Assembly (NCBI GenBank): GCA_015680685.1 | Contig: MNCI01022277.1 | Location: 551,005 to 615,004, forward strand | Direction of reading: 5' to 3' | DNA: 64,000 bases | Source: Gnetum montanum | Taxonomy: Eukaryota > Streptophyta > Gnetopsida > Gnetales > Gnetaceae | Notes under the pieces: generated by a model | Seen by the model: the letters and a program-made list of their open reading frames with translations, nothing else | The model's database searches: none | Told to the model about the DNA's origin: nothing | Part shown: piece by piece, positions 20,168-31,984 of the stretch | Layout of the letters: every line of letters starts with the position of its first letter | Position numbering within the stretch: position 1 is the stretch's first letter | Translations under genes and position numbers: made by a program

Positions 20168-22830
20168 GCATTATTTGATGTGGTGGTGGTTTGTCTTTCA
20201 TATGACTATATTGAGAAGAAATGGCTTTAGGTGATCATAAAACCTTAAAATGTTTTATGCCTAGTTGTAAAATAAAAATCATGAATCAGCCTTATTTTAT
20301 GGACTTCCTTGTTCTAAATTTGGGATCATACGATGTGGTTTGGGGTATGGACTGGTTGGTGAAAAATAAGGCAAAAATTAATTGTGGATAGAACTGCATA
20401 GAAATTAATAGTGGAGAAATAAACTAGAAAATTTTCTTTCAACCTTGGGATTGCTCAAGAAACATTATTTCTGCAAAAAAAAAAAATTGTGCAAGAGATG
20501 AAAATAGCAAAAGCAACATTTTTGCTCAAATTGTATGCAACTAATAGTGATAATGATTGCTAAAAGGAAAACACATTGTTGAACTGTGTAGTTGTAGATG
20601 AATTCAAAGATGTGTTTATTGATGAGTTACCAGAAATGCCACAAAAAAGAAAGGTAGAGTTTAGGATTGAAGTTCTTCCAAGGAGTGCTCCAACCTCAAA
20701 GGCACCATATAGAATGTCACCAGTTGAGATGCATGAGTTAAAAATCCAACTTGAAGAACTATTAAAGAAGGAATTCATCCTAGTGTGTCACCATGGGAAG
20801 GACTAGTTCTATTCATCAAGAAGAAAGATGGAACCTTACACCTATGCATTGATTATCAACAACTAAACACGGTAACTATTAAGAATAAATATCCTCTTCC
20901 AAGGATTAATGACCTTTTTATTAGCTTAAACAAGCAAAGGTATTTTCAAAAATTGATTTAAAGTTAGGATATTACCAAGTAAGAATCAAAGAAGAAGACA
21001 TTTCAAAAACAACCTTTTGAACAACGGATGGACATTATGAATTCACTGTTATTCCTTTTGGTCTAACTAATGCTCTAGTTGCCTTTATGAGCATGATGCA
21101 TTAGATTTTTTAGCCATTTTTGGACGAACTTGTATTAATGTTCATAGATGATATTTTAACATATTCTAAGATAGTTGAGGAACATGAGCAGCACCTAAGG
21201 ATAATCCTACAAATTCTTAGGATATATAAGTTGTATGTAAGTAAGACTAAGTGTACATTTTGGCAATCTAAAATAAGGTTTCTTGGTCATGTCTTGTTAG
21301 ACAGGGTTAGCCATTGATCCAGATAAAATTGATGCAATAATTAGTTGGCCTTAGTCTGAGAATGTTATAGAAGTTAGAAGTTTCTTAGGGTTAGCAAGCT
21401 ACTCCCATAGGTTTGTAAAATATTTTTCAAAATTTCAGGCCCTTTGACATCATTGCTAAAGAAGAGCAATTAGTTCCCATGGTCAGAGAAATGTACTTAG
21501 GCTTTCCAAAAGCTAAAAGAATTGTTAACATTAGCTCCTATATTAAAATCTCATGAACACAATTACCTAGGGCATGATTTGGAACTTACGGTAATGGTCC
21601 ATACTTTGCAAATATGGAGACATTATTTGTATGGAAAGAAATTTAGAGTATGGTTAGATCATCAAATTTTGAAATACATTTTTACCTAGCCTAATTTAAA
21701 CATGAGTTGGTTAGAATTCTTGTGTGATTATGATTTTGAGCTCCTTTATAATGAAGGTAGAGGAAACAAGGTGGCAAATGCTCTTAGCCAAAGGAGATAT
21801 GTTAAGGGAACCTTTTTACATTAGAGTACAATTGTTGATTTGATTAGAAAGGGACTAGAAAATGATAAGTTCTTTGTTGAGAAATTTGAAAAGAAGAACC
21901 TAGGTCAACTAGAAAATGGATTTAAAATTACTATTGATGGTTTACTACTTTTCCAAGATCATTTATATGTTCCATCCAATGCAGAACTTAGAAATTTGAT
22001 AATGCAAGAACACCATGAAATAATTTATACAAATCATCCAAAGGCAACAAAAATGCTACATGGAATCAAAAAATAATTTTTGTGGCCTAAAATGAAAAAA
22101 GATGTTGCTGAGTTTGTCGCAAGGTGTTTAACATGTCAGCAAGTTAAGGCTGAACATCAAGTACCAATAGGTCTTTTACAACCACACAATATTCTAGAAT
22201 GAAAATGGGATGATATTGGAATAGACTTTATTGTTGAGTTACCTAAATTTATTAGAGGATATGATTCCATAATGGTGGTAGTTGATACGCTAACAAAGTC
22301 AGCACACTTCATCAAAGGGAAATCAGATTATGATGCTAGAAAGGTTGAAAAAATTTATATTCAAGAAATAGTTAGATTGCATGGCATACCTAAGAAAATA
22401 TTTTCAAATAGGGATCCAAATTTTACATCTCATTTTTGGCAAGCTATCTAGCAGGCTCTTGGAACAAAACTAAATTTCAGCACAACCTATCATCCAAAAA
22501 CTGATGGTCAAGTTGAAAGAACAAATTAGGTGGTAGAAGATCTTTTAAGAAGTAGTGTATTAGATCATCATAAAATTTGGGATAAGGTATTACCCTTGGT
22601 AGACTTTGCCTACAATAACAGCCACCAAAGCAGCATTGAAATGACACCTTATGAAGCCTTGTATGGTAGAAAATGTAGAGTTCCTAGCTCTTCAGATCAG
22701 CCTAAGGAAAAATTGATCTTTGTGCTTGAGATGATTTTGGATTTGCAAATAAAGGTGAATCAAGTTAAAAAGAGACAAAAGAAAGCACAAGATAGACAAA
22801 ATAGTTATGTAGTTAATAGCAAGCCGAGAT
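20168..22830 (+). pseudogene. Gag-less PR-RT-RH-INT relic of chromovirus-like element R
   Basis: Only about 55 bp separate the primer site from protease sequence, so gag is deleted. PR: 'ALFD' at 20169 with a degenerate active site, then YDVVWGMDWLVKNKAKINC near 20330. RT: from about 20630 (PRSAPTSKAPYRMSPVEM), [27 protein letters not shown], and catalytic FIDDIL near 21140. RNase H is shortened: APIL(21533) joins directly to KSHEHNY, removing about 40 residues including the first catalytic Asp. INT: zinc region HHEIIYTNHP...CLTCQ (22010-22140), Asp in GIDFIVELP, Asp in SNRDPNFTSHFW, Glu in DGQVERTN. It ends QDRQNSYV, where element Q's LTR interrupts it. Many stops (e.g. 20804, 22074, 22201, 22528). 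No chromodomain is left to confirm the lineage. Confidence 0.85.
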
Positions 22831-24130
22831 GATCTACTTCACGATCCGAGTGTCAAGCCACTCTTGATGCTATAGAACTTTCCTTTGCTGCTACAACCTT
22901 GGATCTGCTAATTCGGTCACTACTTGGGGGGATGAGAAGCGGGGAATATTTGGATGCTAAGTTTCTCCACTCTAGGTTTGGTATCCTAGAAGTGTAGTGT
23001 TAATATAAAATCCACCAAATCTAAAGGTCTTAATGCTTGCACGCTAGGGCTCAAGAGACTGCAAGTATGGGAACTTGCAAGAGCTCTTGAGTGCCTGAAA
23101 ATGCCCCAGGCATGGAGTTATGTATGTGCAAATTTTTGCTTAAAATTTCTTATCCAAAAAATGTGTGTCACCTTCTGAAAAAATAAAAAACCTATAAATG
23201 ATGTTGGAGTTTGGCTTTTATAGGATCTTTGGGCTATGAATGGGGTTGCAAATTGGCTATGATTGGGCTGCAAATTGGCTATGTAGTGGCTGCAAATTTG
23301 ATGTAATTTTACTGCAAATTGGTTGCCAAATTCAAGTGAAATGGGTGCCCAAATTTGGGGGGTTACTACAAATATTAAGTGCTTCCTCCCATGGGCATTC
23401 TGTTTACTAAAAATAGTAACTAGGGCACCCCTTCCACGTTGGAGATGAATCTTCCACATTGAGCTCTTCACCATGCTTGTTGAAGTGGCTAGTCAATGTT
23501 GAAGTGCACAACTTGATGAATTTTTTTTCTTATGGCTTTCATGCTGGGGGTTTGAATTTTCCATACCAAGGGAGGGGAAAATTTCCAGGCTATGGAAAAT
23601 GTTTCCAAGCTAGGGGAAAAGTTTCCAGGCTAGGGGAAAACTTTTCAAACTAGGGGGAAACTTTTCACGCTATGGGAAAAGTTTCAAAGCTAGGGGTGGG
23701 GGTAGACTTTCTAGTGTGAGGGAAAAGTTTCCAAAATGTGCCTTTCATCTCCATGTTGAAGGGGCGAAAGTTTTTTAGTCTCCCATCCATCCATGCTAGG
23801 GGTAGGTGAGATCTACCCCTTGCATGTGTTTTCAACGTAGAAAAATGTATAACCCCCCATAAAACCCATTAAATTGCCTTTTTTGGCATTCCAAAAGGCA
23901 TTTTTGACCTTCCCAAGCACAAATATAGACACTAGGTGACTTTTTTCACTTGGGGAATCAGCCTTTGATCACTTATGAGGCATTTTCAACCCCAAAAGTA
24001 TAAAGTATGTGAAATTGCCCATTGTGGGTTACAAATTTCACATTTACAATGAAATTTTACCTTAGGTTGCATGGGGTGAAAGCTACATGATGAAAATTGG
24101 TTATAACATGTAAAATTTTGTGGTGTTTCA
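22831..24130 (-). mobile_element. 3' LTR of Tat/Ogre-type element Q (3' end truncated)
   Basis: On the minus strand it starts TGAAACACC at 24130, right after a polypurine tract. It aligns with 37536-38468: shared 'accccaaaagtat', 'tatagacactaggtgac', 'cataaaaccca', and at the far end 'gatcc...ccactc...ctgctac'. The last ~340 bp found in the 5' LTR are missing at 22831, at the junction with element R's integrase. It contains a short minisatellite (23560-23725). Confidence 0.8.
23560..23725. repeat. ~22-bp minisatellite within Q's 3' LTR
   Basis: About seven units of 'gtttccaggctaggggaaaa' type (plus-strand sense), spaced 21-24 bp. The 5' LTR of Q lacks an obvious counterpart, so the array expanded in, or was lost from, one LTR only. 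Confidence 0.75.
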
Positions 24131-24150
24131 ATGGCCCCTTTTTGTTGGTG
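24131..24150 (-). other. Polypurine tract of element Q
   Basis: Minus-strand 'caacaaaaaggggccat' directly before TGAAACACC, the same arrangement as in A and B. This links Q to their family. Confidence 0.8.
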
Positions 24151-24244
24151 TTTGGAGAATTAACCCAAGAGGCACCGACAAAGAATACAAAATACTATTG
24201 CATATTATAATGTTCCAATGCATAAAGGCCACATGAGAATCAAG

Positions 24245-24350
24245 CTATCTAGGTCACCAATGTTGCTAGTTTACATCCATGGTCGGCCATGGTATTAGTT
24301 TAAGGCCCTAGCAAGCCATGTCACCAATTTAAGATCATAGCAAACTGTTG
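24245..24350 (-). repeat. ~35-bp minisatellite, 3' UTR of element Q
   Basis: Three units on the minus strand (e.g. 'gctagggccttaaacta', 'tgctatgatcttaaattgg') of the same type as in A and B, between the integrase stop and the polypurine tract. Confidence 0.75.
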
Positions 24351-24380
24351 AAAGTAGCTCTCTCATTGACGATCCATCAA

Positions 24381-25470
24381 CTACATGTAGTATGGCTTTA
24401 GACACGAATGATTAACCAGATTGGCCAACTCATTCCGACTTATGTCAGCTATTCTAAATGCTCCATTTCCATAGGCTCTAGTGACAAGGAAGGGCCCTTC
24501 CCAATTGATTGAGAATTTGTTCGCATGCTCATGAATAGCCTTGAGGACAAGGTGCCCCTCCTTAATCTTGCACATGATTAGGTTATGATGATGTTGTTGC
24601 TTCTACCTCTCTTGATAGTGCTTGATGTGAACGAGCGCTTGCATACATCGCTCCTCCACCGAATCTAGCATTATTGTTCATAAATCCTTACTTTTCTCAT
24701 CATTTATGAAGTTGGTTAAGGTTACTCAAAGTGATGGTACCTGTAATTCAAGAGGTAAAATAGCTTCAAAACCATAAACAAGGTTATAAGGGGTCATGCC
24801 GATTTCTGTGAGATAGGTTGTTCTATATGCCCATAGTGCATGAATAAGTTGCTCATGCCACTTATGCTTGTTGTTGTTGAGCATCTTCTTGAGCAAGTTG
24901 ATGATGGCCTTGTTGTTCACTTCTACTTGACCATTGGCTTGAGGGTAGTAAGGCAATGAGAAAGAATGCTCAATGCCTAGGTTATGACAAAAATCCTCGG
25001 CTTCTTTGCTACTAAATTGAGGTCCATTGTCTATAAATATGATCATGGGTATGCCAAAATGAGCTACAATTTATCTAGGATAAACTTGCAAACTTGGTCA
25101 GATGTGGTCTTCCTTAGGGAAATAGCTTCAACCCACTTGGTAAAGTATTTAGTTGTGGTGATGATGAAGCTATGCCTTGCAGTAGATTTAGGTATTATGG
25201 ATCTAATGATATCCAACCCCCATTGTTGAAATGGCCATGTTATGTAGGTTGTATGCAACTCAGTCGGTGATGCATGTATCAAGTTGCTATATCGTTTGCA
25301 TGTATCGCATCGCTTAATCTTTTGCAGGCAATTAGGTTTCATATGGGGCCAATAGTAGCCTAACCATCTAATCTTAGTAGCCATGGCTTTAGGTCCTATA
25401 TGTCCACCACAAACACCCTTGTAAACCTCCTTTAAGAGTGTTTTAGCTTTGGTTTTGCCTAAGCACTTTA
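24381..25470 (-). pseudogene. Integrase of Tat/Ogre-type element Q
   Basis: Minus-strand order: zinc region VYKGVCGGHIG...CDTCKRY (about 25430-25290), core Asp in WGLDIIRSI, then after a frameshift near 25050 Asp in FIDNGPQFSS and Glu in QVEVNNK. Next come LWAYRTTYLTEIGMTPYNLVYG and a C-terminal strand-rich part, WEGPFLVTRAYGNGAFRIADI, ending KPYYM at 24381. Catalytic DDE residues are kept; stops and one shift break it. B's integrase is closely similar. Confidence 0.88.
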
Positions 25471-25828
25471 GGAGTATGCCATCATAGAAACGTTGACATA
25501 ATGTGTTATCACCTACAATGACATACTACTTTGACTGCTTGCATATGGTGTCCTTCTAAAAAGTAGTCAAGCCCTATGAGGATTCACCATGCATAAGGTA
25601 AAATTTGATATCATCGTACCACTCCTTGGAAGGAGAAGTATGAATGATGACCACAAAGGTATCCTCAATGTTCTATGTAATGGAAGTAGCGTAGTCCACA
25701 GTTAAGGTGGGCAACTTGCTAAACACATTTGGCATCATACTAAGGGCTAAGGTTGCAATTACATTAGCTATGGAATTTTCATTTCAAGGTACATGTTGGA
25801 TAACAACATCTATGAATTGTTATAATAA

Positions 25829-26160
25829 TCACTTTCCTAGGTCACAATAAGGTTGCAAGTGCTCAACTTTGCATGCATAGACTTCAATTACTTGGTTAAC
25901 CACGAGTTCTGAACCACCTTTGATGGCAAGGCATTTGATTCCTAGGTCACAAGCTATTGTCATCCCTTTGATCAAACCCTCATATTCTACTATGTTATAA
26001 GTACATGGGAATCCAAAATGATAGGCAAAGGATTGGATTTCATCAAATGGGAATGTTATGATGGCAATAGCACTAGCCCCATGAATGGTTGAAGCTCTAT
26101 CAAAGTTCATGATTGCTTCATAACCCTTAGGCACTTGGCTAACTATGTTAATGTGTTCAT
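25829..26160 (-). pseudogene. Second (archaeal-type) RNase H domain of element Q
   Basis: The 101-codon frame reads ...IHGASAIAIITFPFDEIQSF, then FPCTYNIVEYEGLIKGMTIA, then LAIKGGSELVVNQV. The pattern FxCTNNxAEYEALIxGLxxA...GDSxLVVxQV is that of the additional RNase H found just before integrase in the Tat lineage (Ogre, Retand, TatI). Its presence after a first RNase H separates Q from chromoviruses and Athila. The Asp of the second GDS motif is read as Gly here (KGGSELV), so it would be inactive. Confidence 0.85.
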
Positions 26161-26199
26161 CAGGGAACTCAGGATCTATGGCTACTTGGTGATCAACTG

Positions 26200-27850
26200 A
26201 TGAAACTGGGAGTTGTACAACTATAACTTGACCTTTTTTTAAGGATTAAGAGATGTAATGGAGGTCAAACTCTTGGTTATGGCTTTCCATTGGGCTATAT
26301 GGCTACTTTCATAGATATTGGTCATTATGGCTTTGAGTATGTTGTCCTTGCAAACTACATTAATTTGGCTTCTAAAGAGGTGGTGTCTCCATCTCTTCAA
26401 AGAGAAGACTAGTGCTAGACAATGCTTCTCCACTTTAGTGTATTAGGTCTCATGGGCTACTAGCACATGGCTAAGTCATCATGTTTCTAATAGAGTAGAG
26501 AGGAAATGGATGTGTCAAAAATGGTGAGATAAATGTAAAACAAGTTACCCTCTTGCAGAGGATAGAGTGTAGGTAGCTATTTTAATTCTTGCTTAAGGTT
26601 TTCAAAGGCTTCTTAGCATTGAGCCATCCACTTATAGTGAACTCCTTTCTTAAGCAAGTTGTGCATGGGCTGTAACTCATCTATAATCCTAGCAATAAAC
26701 CTACGAATAAGCTATGGTCTGCCTTGTAATCCTTGAAGCTCTTTAAGGTTGGTAGGTTCTACCAATTTGTACATGACCTTAACCTTACTAGGATCTACAT
26801 GTATCCCTACCTCAAAGACTACAAAGCCAAGCATCTTACCGATCTTGACACCGAAGACATACTTCTTGGCATTGATCCTAAGCTCATATTTGAGGCATTG
26901 CTTAAGCAAAAGATCTAGGTCATTGGCATGATCATTGGCTATTTTAGACTTCATGGCTATGTCATCTACATAATCATTAAGCAAACCTAACATGTAATAA
27001 CTAAAGATATAGGTCATGGCTCTCTAGTATGTTGCTCTAGCATTCTTAAGGCCAAAGGACATCATGGTATAACAAAAAGTACCCCTTGGGGTCATAAAGG
27101 TTGTGCTAAGTTGGTGCTCTAGGTTGATCCTAATTTGGTTATATCCTGAGAATTAATCCACAAAGGACAACAAGGAATGTCTAGTTGTAGTATTGATAAG
27201 TTGATTAGTACTAGGCAAAGGAAAGTTGTCCTTGATGGTGGCTTTATTTAGGTCTCGAAAGTTAATGCAAATATGAATACTCCCATTTTTCTTAGGGCCC
27301 ACCACTAAGTTGGATACCCATTTTGCATAATCAATAGTCCTAACGAAACTGCCTTGGTAGAGCTTTGAGATTTCATCATGAACTGCCAAGGCCAAATCAA
27401 GTCTAATATTGCACACTTTTTCCTTAACTAGTCCAATGCTAGCATCCAGTATGATGTTGTAATGGACTAAACATGGGTCTAGGCTCAGCATATCTTCATA
27501 TGACTAGGCAAATGCCTTAATGTTATTTTGTAACACTTTAGTGATGGAACTTAGTTTAAGGGTTTTCTCCTCAGCACTGTGCGTTGTAACAAGAACCTTA
27601 ACTAGAGGATCTTCAAATATGTCTCCTACTTCTAAGTCAAGGGTTTTGACTAGGTTTTCAAGCCATTCTAGAGGTTTCTCTGTTGAGGCTATGTGGTCTA
27701 CAAGACTCTCAAGCTCAAGATTTAGGTAATCAGGTTTGATACACCATTTAATATCATCGTGAGGTCCATGTAGACACAAAGGCAAACTAATTTGTGCCCA
27801 AGTACTCATACTTTGATCTTGCATATCAACCAAAATTATATTAAGTGGCA
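26200..27850 (-). pseudogene. Reverse transcriptase and first RNase H of element Q
   Basis: N-terminal linker from 27850 (DDIKWCIKPDYL...). RT proper: EISKLYQGSFVRTIDYAKWV, CINFRDLNKATIKDNFPLP, SFVD(stop)FSGYNQI, MSFGLKNARATY, catalytic DYVDDIAMKS near 26960, and GKMLGFVVFEVGIHVDPSKV. RNase H follows to about 26200 with recognisable SLLKRWRHHLFRSQ. Stops occur near 27153, 27036 and 26700. Order and wording match Tat/Ogre elements. The minus-strand start coincides with a 'gacctag|GTGCC' acceptor-like site at 27852. Confidence 0.85.
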
Positions 27851-27851
27851 C

Positions 27852-28400
27852 CTAGGTCAAAGTAAATAAATAATGTTAAAAATCCATCAAAAATATGCAA
27901 ATTTAATGTAATAAAGGCCATCCAAAGTCATTAATAAGATAAGGTCAATTCAGAAAAGTGCAATAGAGGCGAACAAAGGTCATGTAAAGGTCAAAAAAAG
28001 GGAAATACAAGGTCAAAATTTCACTAGTTTAAAGCCTTAGTGGGCCATGGTCATATGGTGTTAAACAGTGGTTAGGGAAGGTTAAACCCCACTATTTAAT
28101 ATAATTTAAAGGCCAAACAAAGGCAAATAGAGCTGTAGTAAGACAAACAAAGAACATATAGAGCTATATAGAGGCCATAAAAGGTCAACCATGTCCATAG
28201 GGTAATATAAGTCCAAAAAACAAGTCAAAACATTACATAATAAGTTAGAAATCAAGTAAAATAGGCCATATATGATAAAATTTGGTTACTATAGGTCAAA
28301 AATGATTAATTTTTACTAGTTTTAGACCTTAGAAGGCCATGTTTTGAAGCTACAAGGCTATTAGGTGAGTTTAGGCATCAATCAAGGCTATTTCTAGGCT
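27852..28400 (-). repeat. AGGTCAAA/AAAGGCC-rich low-complexity block of element Q
   Basis: Irregular repeats of aaaggccaaa, aaggtcaaa and ataaaggcc. Inside are two isolated copies of the 35-bp minisatellite unit (minus strand, near 28030 and 28325). No reading frame. Confidence 0.55.
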
Positions 28401-30765
28401 ATCTAGACCCAAAAATCAAGTGCTTTAAGGCTTCCATGTTGGGCTCAACATGGAAACAAGGACCCTTAGTATGAAGACCAAGAAAAATATATTTTGGGAT
28501 GTTAAGAGGTCCAAAATTGAGGTCCTGGGACCTTCCCAAGGTAGCACAAAGTCAGATCCATTAAACCTGGACTCCCTAGAGGTCTATAAAGGCCAAAAAC
28601 CAAGTTCTAAAGTCTTCCCCCTTGTTTCCATGCTGGTTAGCATGGAAAAGAGGGAGGGTTAGCATGGGGAAGCAAAATCCAAGTAAAAATGAGGTTAATC
28701 ATTGTCCAACAGGTGGCTGGAGCCAAGATCTAGAACGTGTACATCTTCCAGCTTTGTTTCAAGGAAATTCAAGGTAATTTTGAGTGTCAATAGGTGTTGA
28801 AATGACTTCCCCCATTTTTTCCATGCTGGGCATAGTATCCTCAATGTGGAAAAATATGGGGACACTTGTTTGATAAATTCAAAGTGATTTTGAGGCACTT
28901 TGACAAGGTTTTCAGGCCCCTAGGGCTGCAAACTTTGATTTTGCAAGTTTCTGGCTAATTTTGGACATGTTTGAAGGTTGTTTAAGGGAACCTAAGGTCT
29001 TCCCCCCTCACTCCATGTTAGGGGAGTTAATCCAATGTGAAATAATTGGGGGAATGGATTTTGGATATTGGGACAAAGTTAGATAAGTAAAATCTTGAGG
29101 TTGTGAGGTCTTAGGCTTCTCTGATGAAGATCTTTAGTCTTCAGGAGTGTCATCTTGTCTCCAAAATGGGAAAAGAAACTCATCCTAGCCCCCTTATTTT
29201 CATGCTAGGGAGGTTACTCCGGCATGGAAGAAGCAAGAATCCTATATCTAAGTTAATTTGGGTCATAATCGACTGTGCATGTTACCTCCTAGGATTGTTA
29301 AGGTTAAGGGCTATGGATCCATGTCAACATTTGACAGTTTTGGGCATTATTAAGTGGTTTTCTTAGCTTCCACCCTTTCTTCCATGCTAGAGATAGAGAG
29401 CTTAATGTGGAAAACAAGGGGGAATGAATTTGTGACCAAATTTAACGTCAATTTTCTTTGCATGTCAACCTCTAGGGCTATCGAGATCAAGGACTAGGGT
29501 TTAGTGTCAAGTTTTAGGAATTTTGAGTATCTTTAAGTGTTTTTTTGACTTCCCCCCTTGTTTCCACACTGGTAAACGAGAAATTAGAGTGAAAAACAAG
29601 GGGGAATGGATTTTTAGCCAATTTTGACCTCAATCAACTTTGCATGTCAACCTCTGGGGCTACTAGGGTTGAGGAATGGGGTATGGTATTAAGTTTTGGT
29701 AATTTTAAGTATCTTTAATGTTTTTTTTTATTGACTTCCCCCCTTCTTTCCACGTTGGGGATGGATAGCTTAGCATTGAAAATAAGGGGAAATAGATTTT
29801 TAACCAATTTTAACATTAATCAACTTTGCATGTCAACCTTCAGGGCTACTGGGGTCAAGGACTGGGGTTTTGTGTCAAGATTGGTTATTTTAGAGGTTTT
29901 TTAAGTGGTTTTTGACTTCCCCCACTCTTTCCACATTAGGGATTTCATGATTAGTGTGGAAAAATGGGCAGAAAGCTTTTTGGTACTTTATTATCACTTT
30001 CGATCATGCATGCGGGCTCCTAAGGTTACTGGCAATGATGGCCAATGACTAGTGTCAAAATCTAGTTTTCTTGAAGATTGATGAGTGGTTTTTGAACTTC
30101 CCCCACTTTTTCCATGCTTGGATTATCATGTTCAATGTGGAAAAATAGGGGGAAAGCTTTTTGATGATTGTTGGCTGATTTCAACCATGCATGAAGGTTT
30201 CTAGAGTTACTAGCAATGACTACTACTACTTGATGTCAAAATTTAGTTGTTTCAAGGTTGACAAGATATTTTTTAAACTTAATCCCCTTTTTTCATATTG
30301 GGGATTCCATGCTTAGTGTGAAAAAATGGGGGGAATGTTTTTTGATCATTTTTTACCACTCTCAGGCATGTATGCAACCTTCCCAGGTTACCGGTGATGA
30401 TGACTGCTATTTGATGTTAAAATTTGATAATTTCAAGATCGATAAAGCATTTTTGGGCTCCCCCACTTTTTCCAAACCATGCTCAACATGGAAATATGGG
30501 GGAAAATATTTTTGGTGATTTTTGAATGTTTTTGGGCATGCATGTAAGCTTCCTAAGTTGCCAACATTGCCTACTAACATCTAATGTCAAAATTTGATCA
30601 TCTAAAAGGTCATACAGAAATTTTTAAATTTCTCCCCCTTTTTCCATGCTACCACTTCCATGCTCAACTTGGAAAAATGGGGGGAAGGATTTTTTATCAT
30701 TTTCAGATGTGCATGTAGGCTTCCTAAATTGCCCCTAAAGCTATATGAAATTTCCATTGATCTAG
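28400..30765 (-). repeat. ~183-bp satellite array, about 13 units, inside element Q
   Basis: Anchors of the type cttcccccNcttttccat occur at about 28429, 28612, 28804, 28999, 29184, 29367, 29549, 29735, 29916, 30097, 30278, 30457 and 30631, a mean spacing of 183.5 bp. Each unit has a C-rich arm (ccccctttttccatgct) followed 15-35 bp later by its reverse complement (agcatggaaaaatggggg), so each can fold into a stem of roughly 20 bp. Units also share 'gcatgtcaacctNNagggctact'. The array lies between protease and reverse transcriptase. Confidence 0.9.
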
Positions 30766-31750
30766 CAATTTTATGTTCAAAAGCTTCATGGGAGATTTAG
30801 AGGTCCAATGAATCCCTATGGAAAAAAGTTGTGGCCATGAAGGAGGAAAATGGAAAGCAAGCTAAGAAGTCTAGGATCTTGAGGATCATAGGACCTTTAG
30901 GGAAGCTCAAGTGACTAACTCAAGGACCTTTCAGACTAAGGAGATCATGTGGAGCTGCTACTAACATGCTATCCATGACAATGTTGCCCTCTCTTAAGCG
31001 TTGCATGAGCAACAGATGTAGATGGACTTAATCTCCTAAGAGGCATAAGATTGAAAGGATTACAATGCTTGGGCCATGGAGTGGAGTAAGACACAAAAGG
31101 ATCACAAGCACAATTATAAGGCTAATTGGGAGGCTTACCTGAAGTGGCTGAACAAGGAGACAATTGAACAACATAGGAGAGATCTATTTATCCATTGCAT
31201 CCAAGCTAAGAGTGTTTTCAACCTCTTTAAAAGCACTTTGACAATAGTTGAGTGTCCTACTCCATAGATTACTATAGATACAGATGAGATCTCTATAGCA
31301 ACGATCTTATGGGAGCCGCCATCATGAATGGGTGTAGATAGGACCAACATCTTCATAGGCATCAATTTTGTGTACATTGACTAGGCAAACATGATGGAAA
31401 ACTAGATTCTCCAACATTTGAAGATTGGTCTTCACCATCTTCTCTAAGAGTTCGCAGAACCAGATTCTCCATAGGTTTGATAGCATTTATGTTTTATATT
31501 TTAATTTTGTATGGTTTATCTCACAGTTTTCATTATGATGATTACTAACTAGTAGTGTGTTGTTATGTCATAGGCACTTTATGATGTTGGTGGCCCCAAC
31601 GGTGCAAGTGATGATGATGATGATGATGATGATGCACCATCTCCTCCTTCTCTAGATGCCCCATTGGCACCATTGGATGCATGATGTGATAGCCTTTGTT
31701 GTTTATTTCACTTTATGTTTGATGTTGTATGGCCTATGTTGGCTAATACT
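30766..31750 (+). other. Unrecognised stretch with possible exons (63-codon ORF and acidic tail)
   Basis: A plus-strand frame at 31076-31267 begins MEWSKTQKDHKHNYKANWEA. Further on, an acceptor-like 'tatgtcatag' at 31574 precedes a frame ending in eight Asp codons (31609-31632) and PSPPSLDAPLAPLDA with a stop near 31682. It runs against the orientation of Q. It could be a captured gene piece or a fragment of another element. I cannot name it. Confidence 0.35.
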
Positions 31751-31984
31751 TGAGTTGTAGACATTTTAACATTTATGATTTATGGTTTTAACATTTATGT
31801 CGTACAATATGGCCATGGTTATATTATTTTATTTTAAGATGTTTTAAATTTTAAGTTTCAATTTTAGTTTTGGCTATCTATGTTGTTGATTACTTTATTG
31901 TTTAAAGGTTTTAAGGTTATAAATGTTGAAAATATCTATGTGGAAAATGGCTCTGTTGGCTAGGTTGAAAACTATAAGATTTTG

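Noticed and set aside
28400-30765. CRISPR-like array
   Set aside because: Units of ~183 bp are repeated over their whole length with diverged copies; there is no short identical repeat with unique spacers, and the setting is a plant retroelement.
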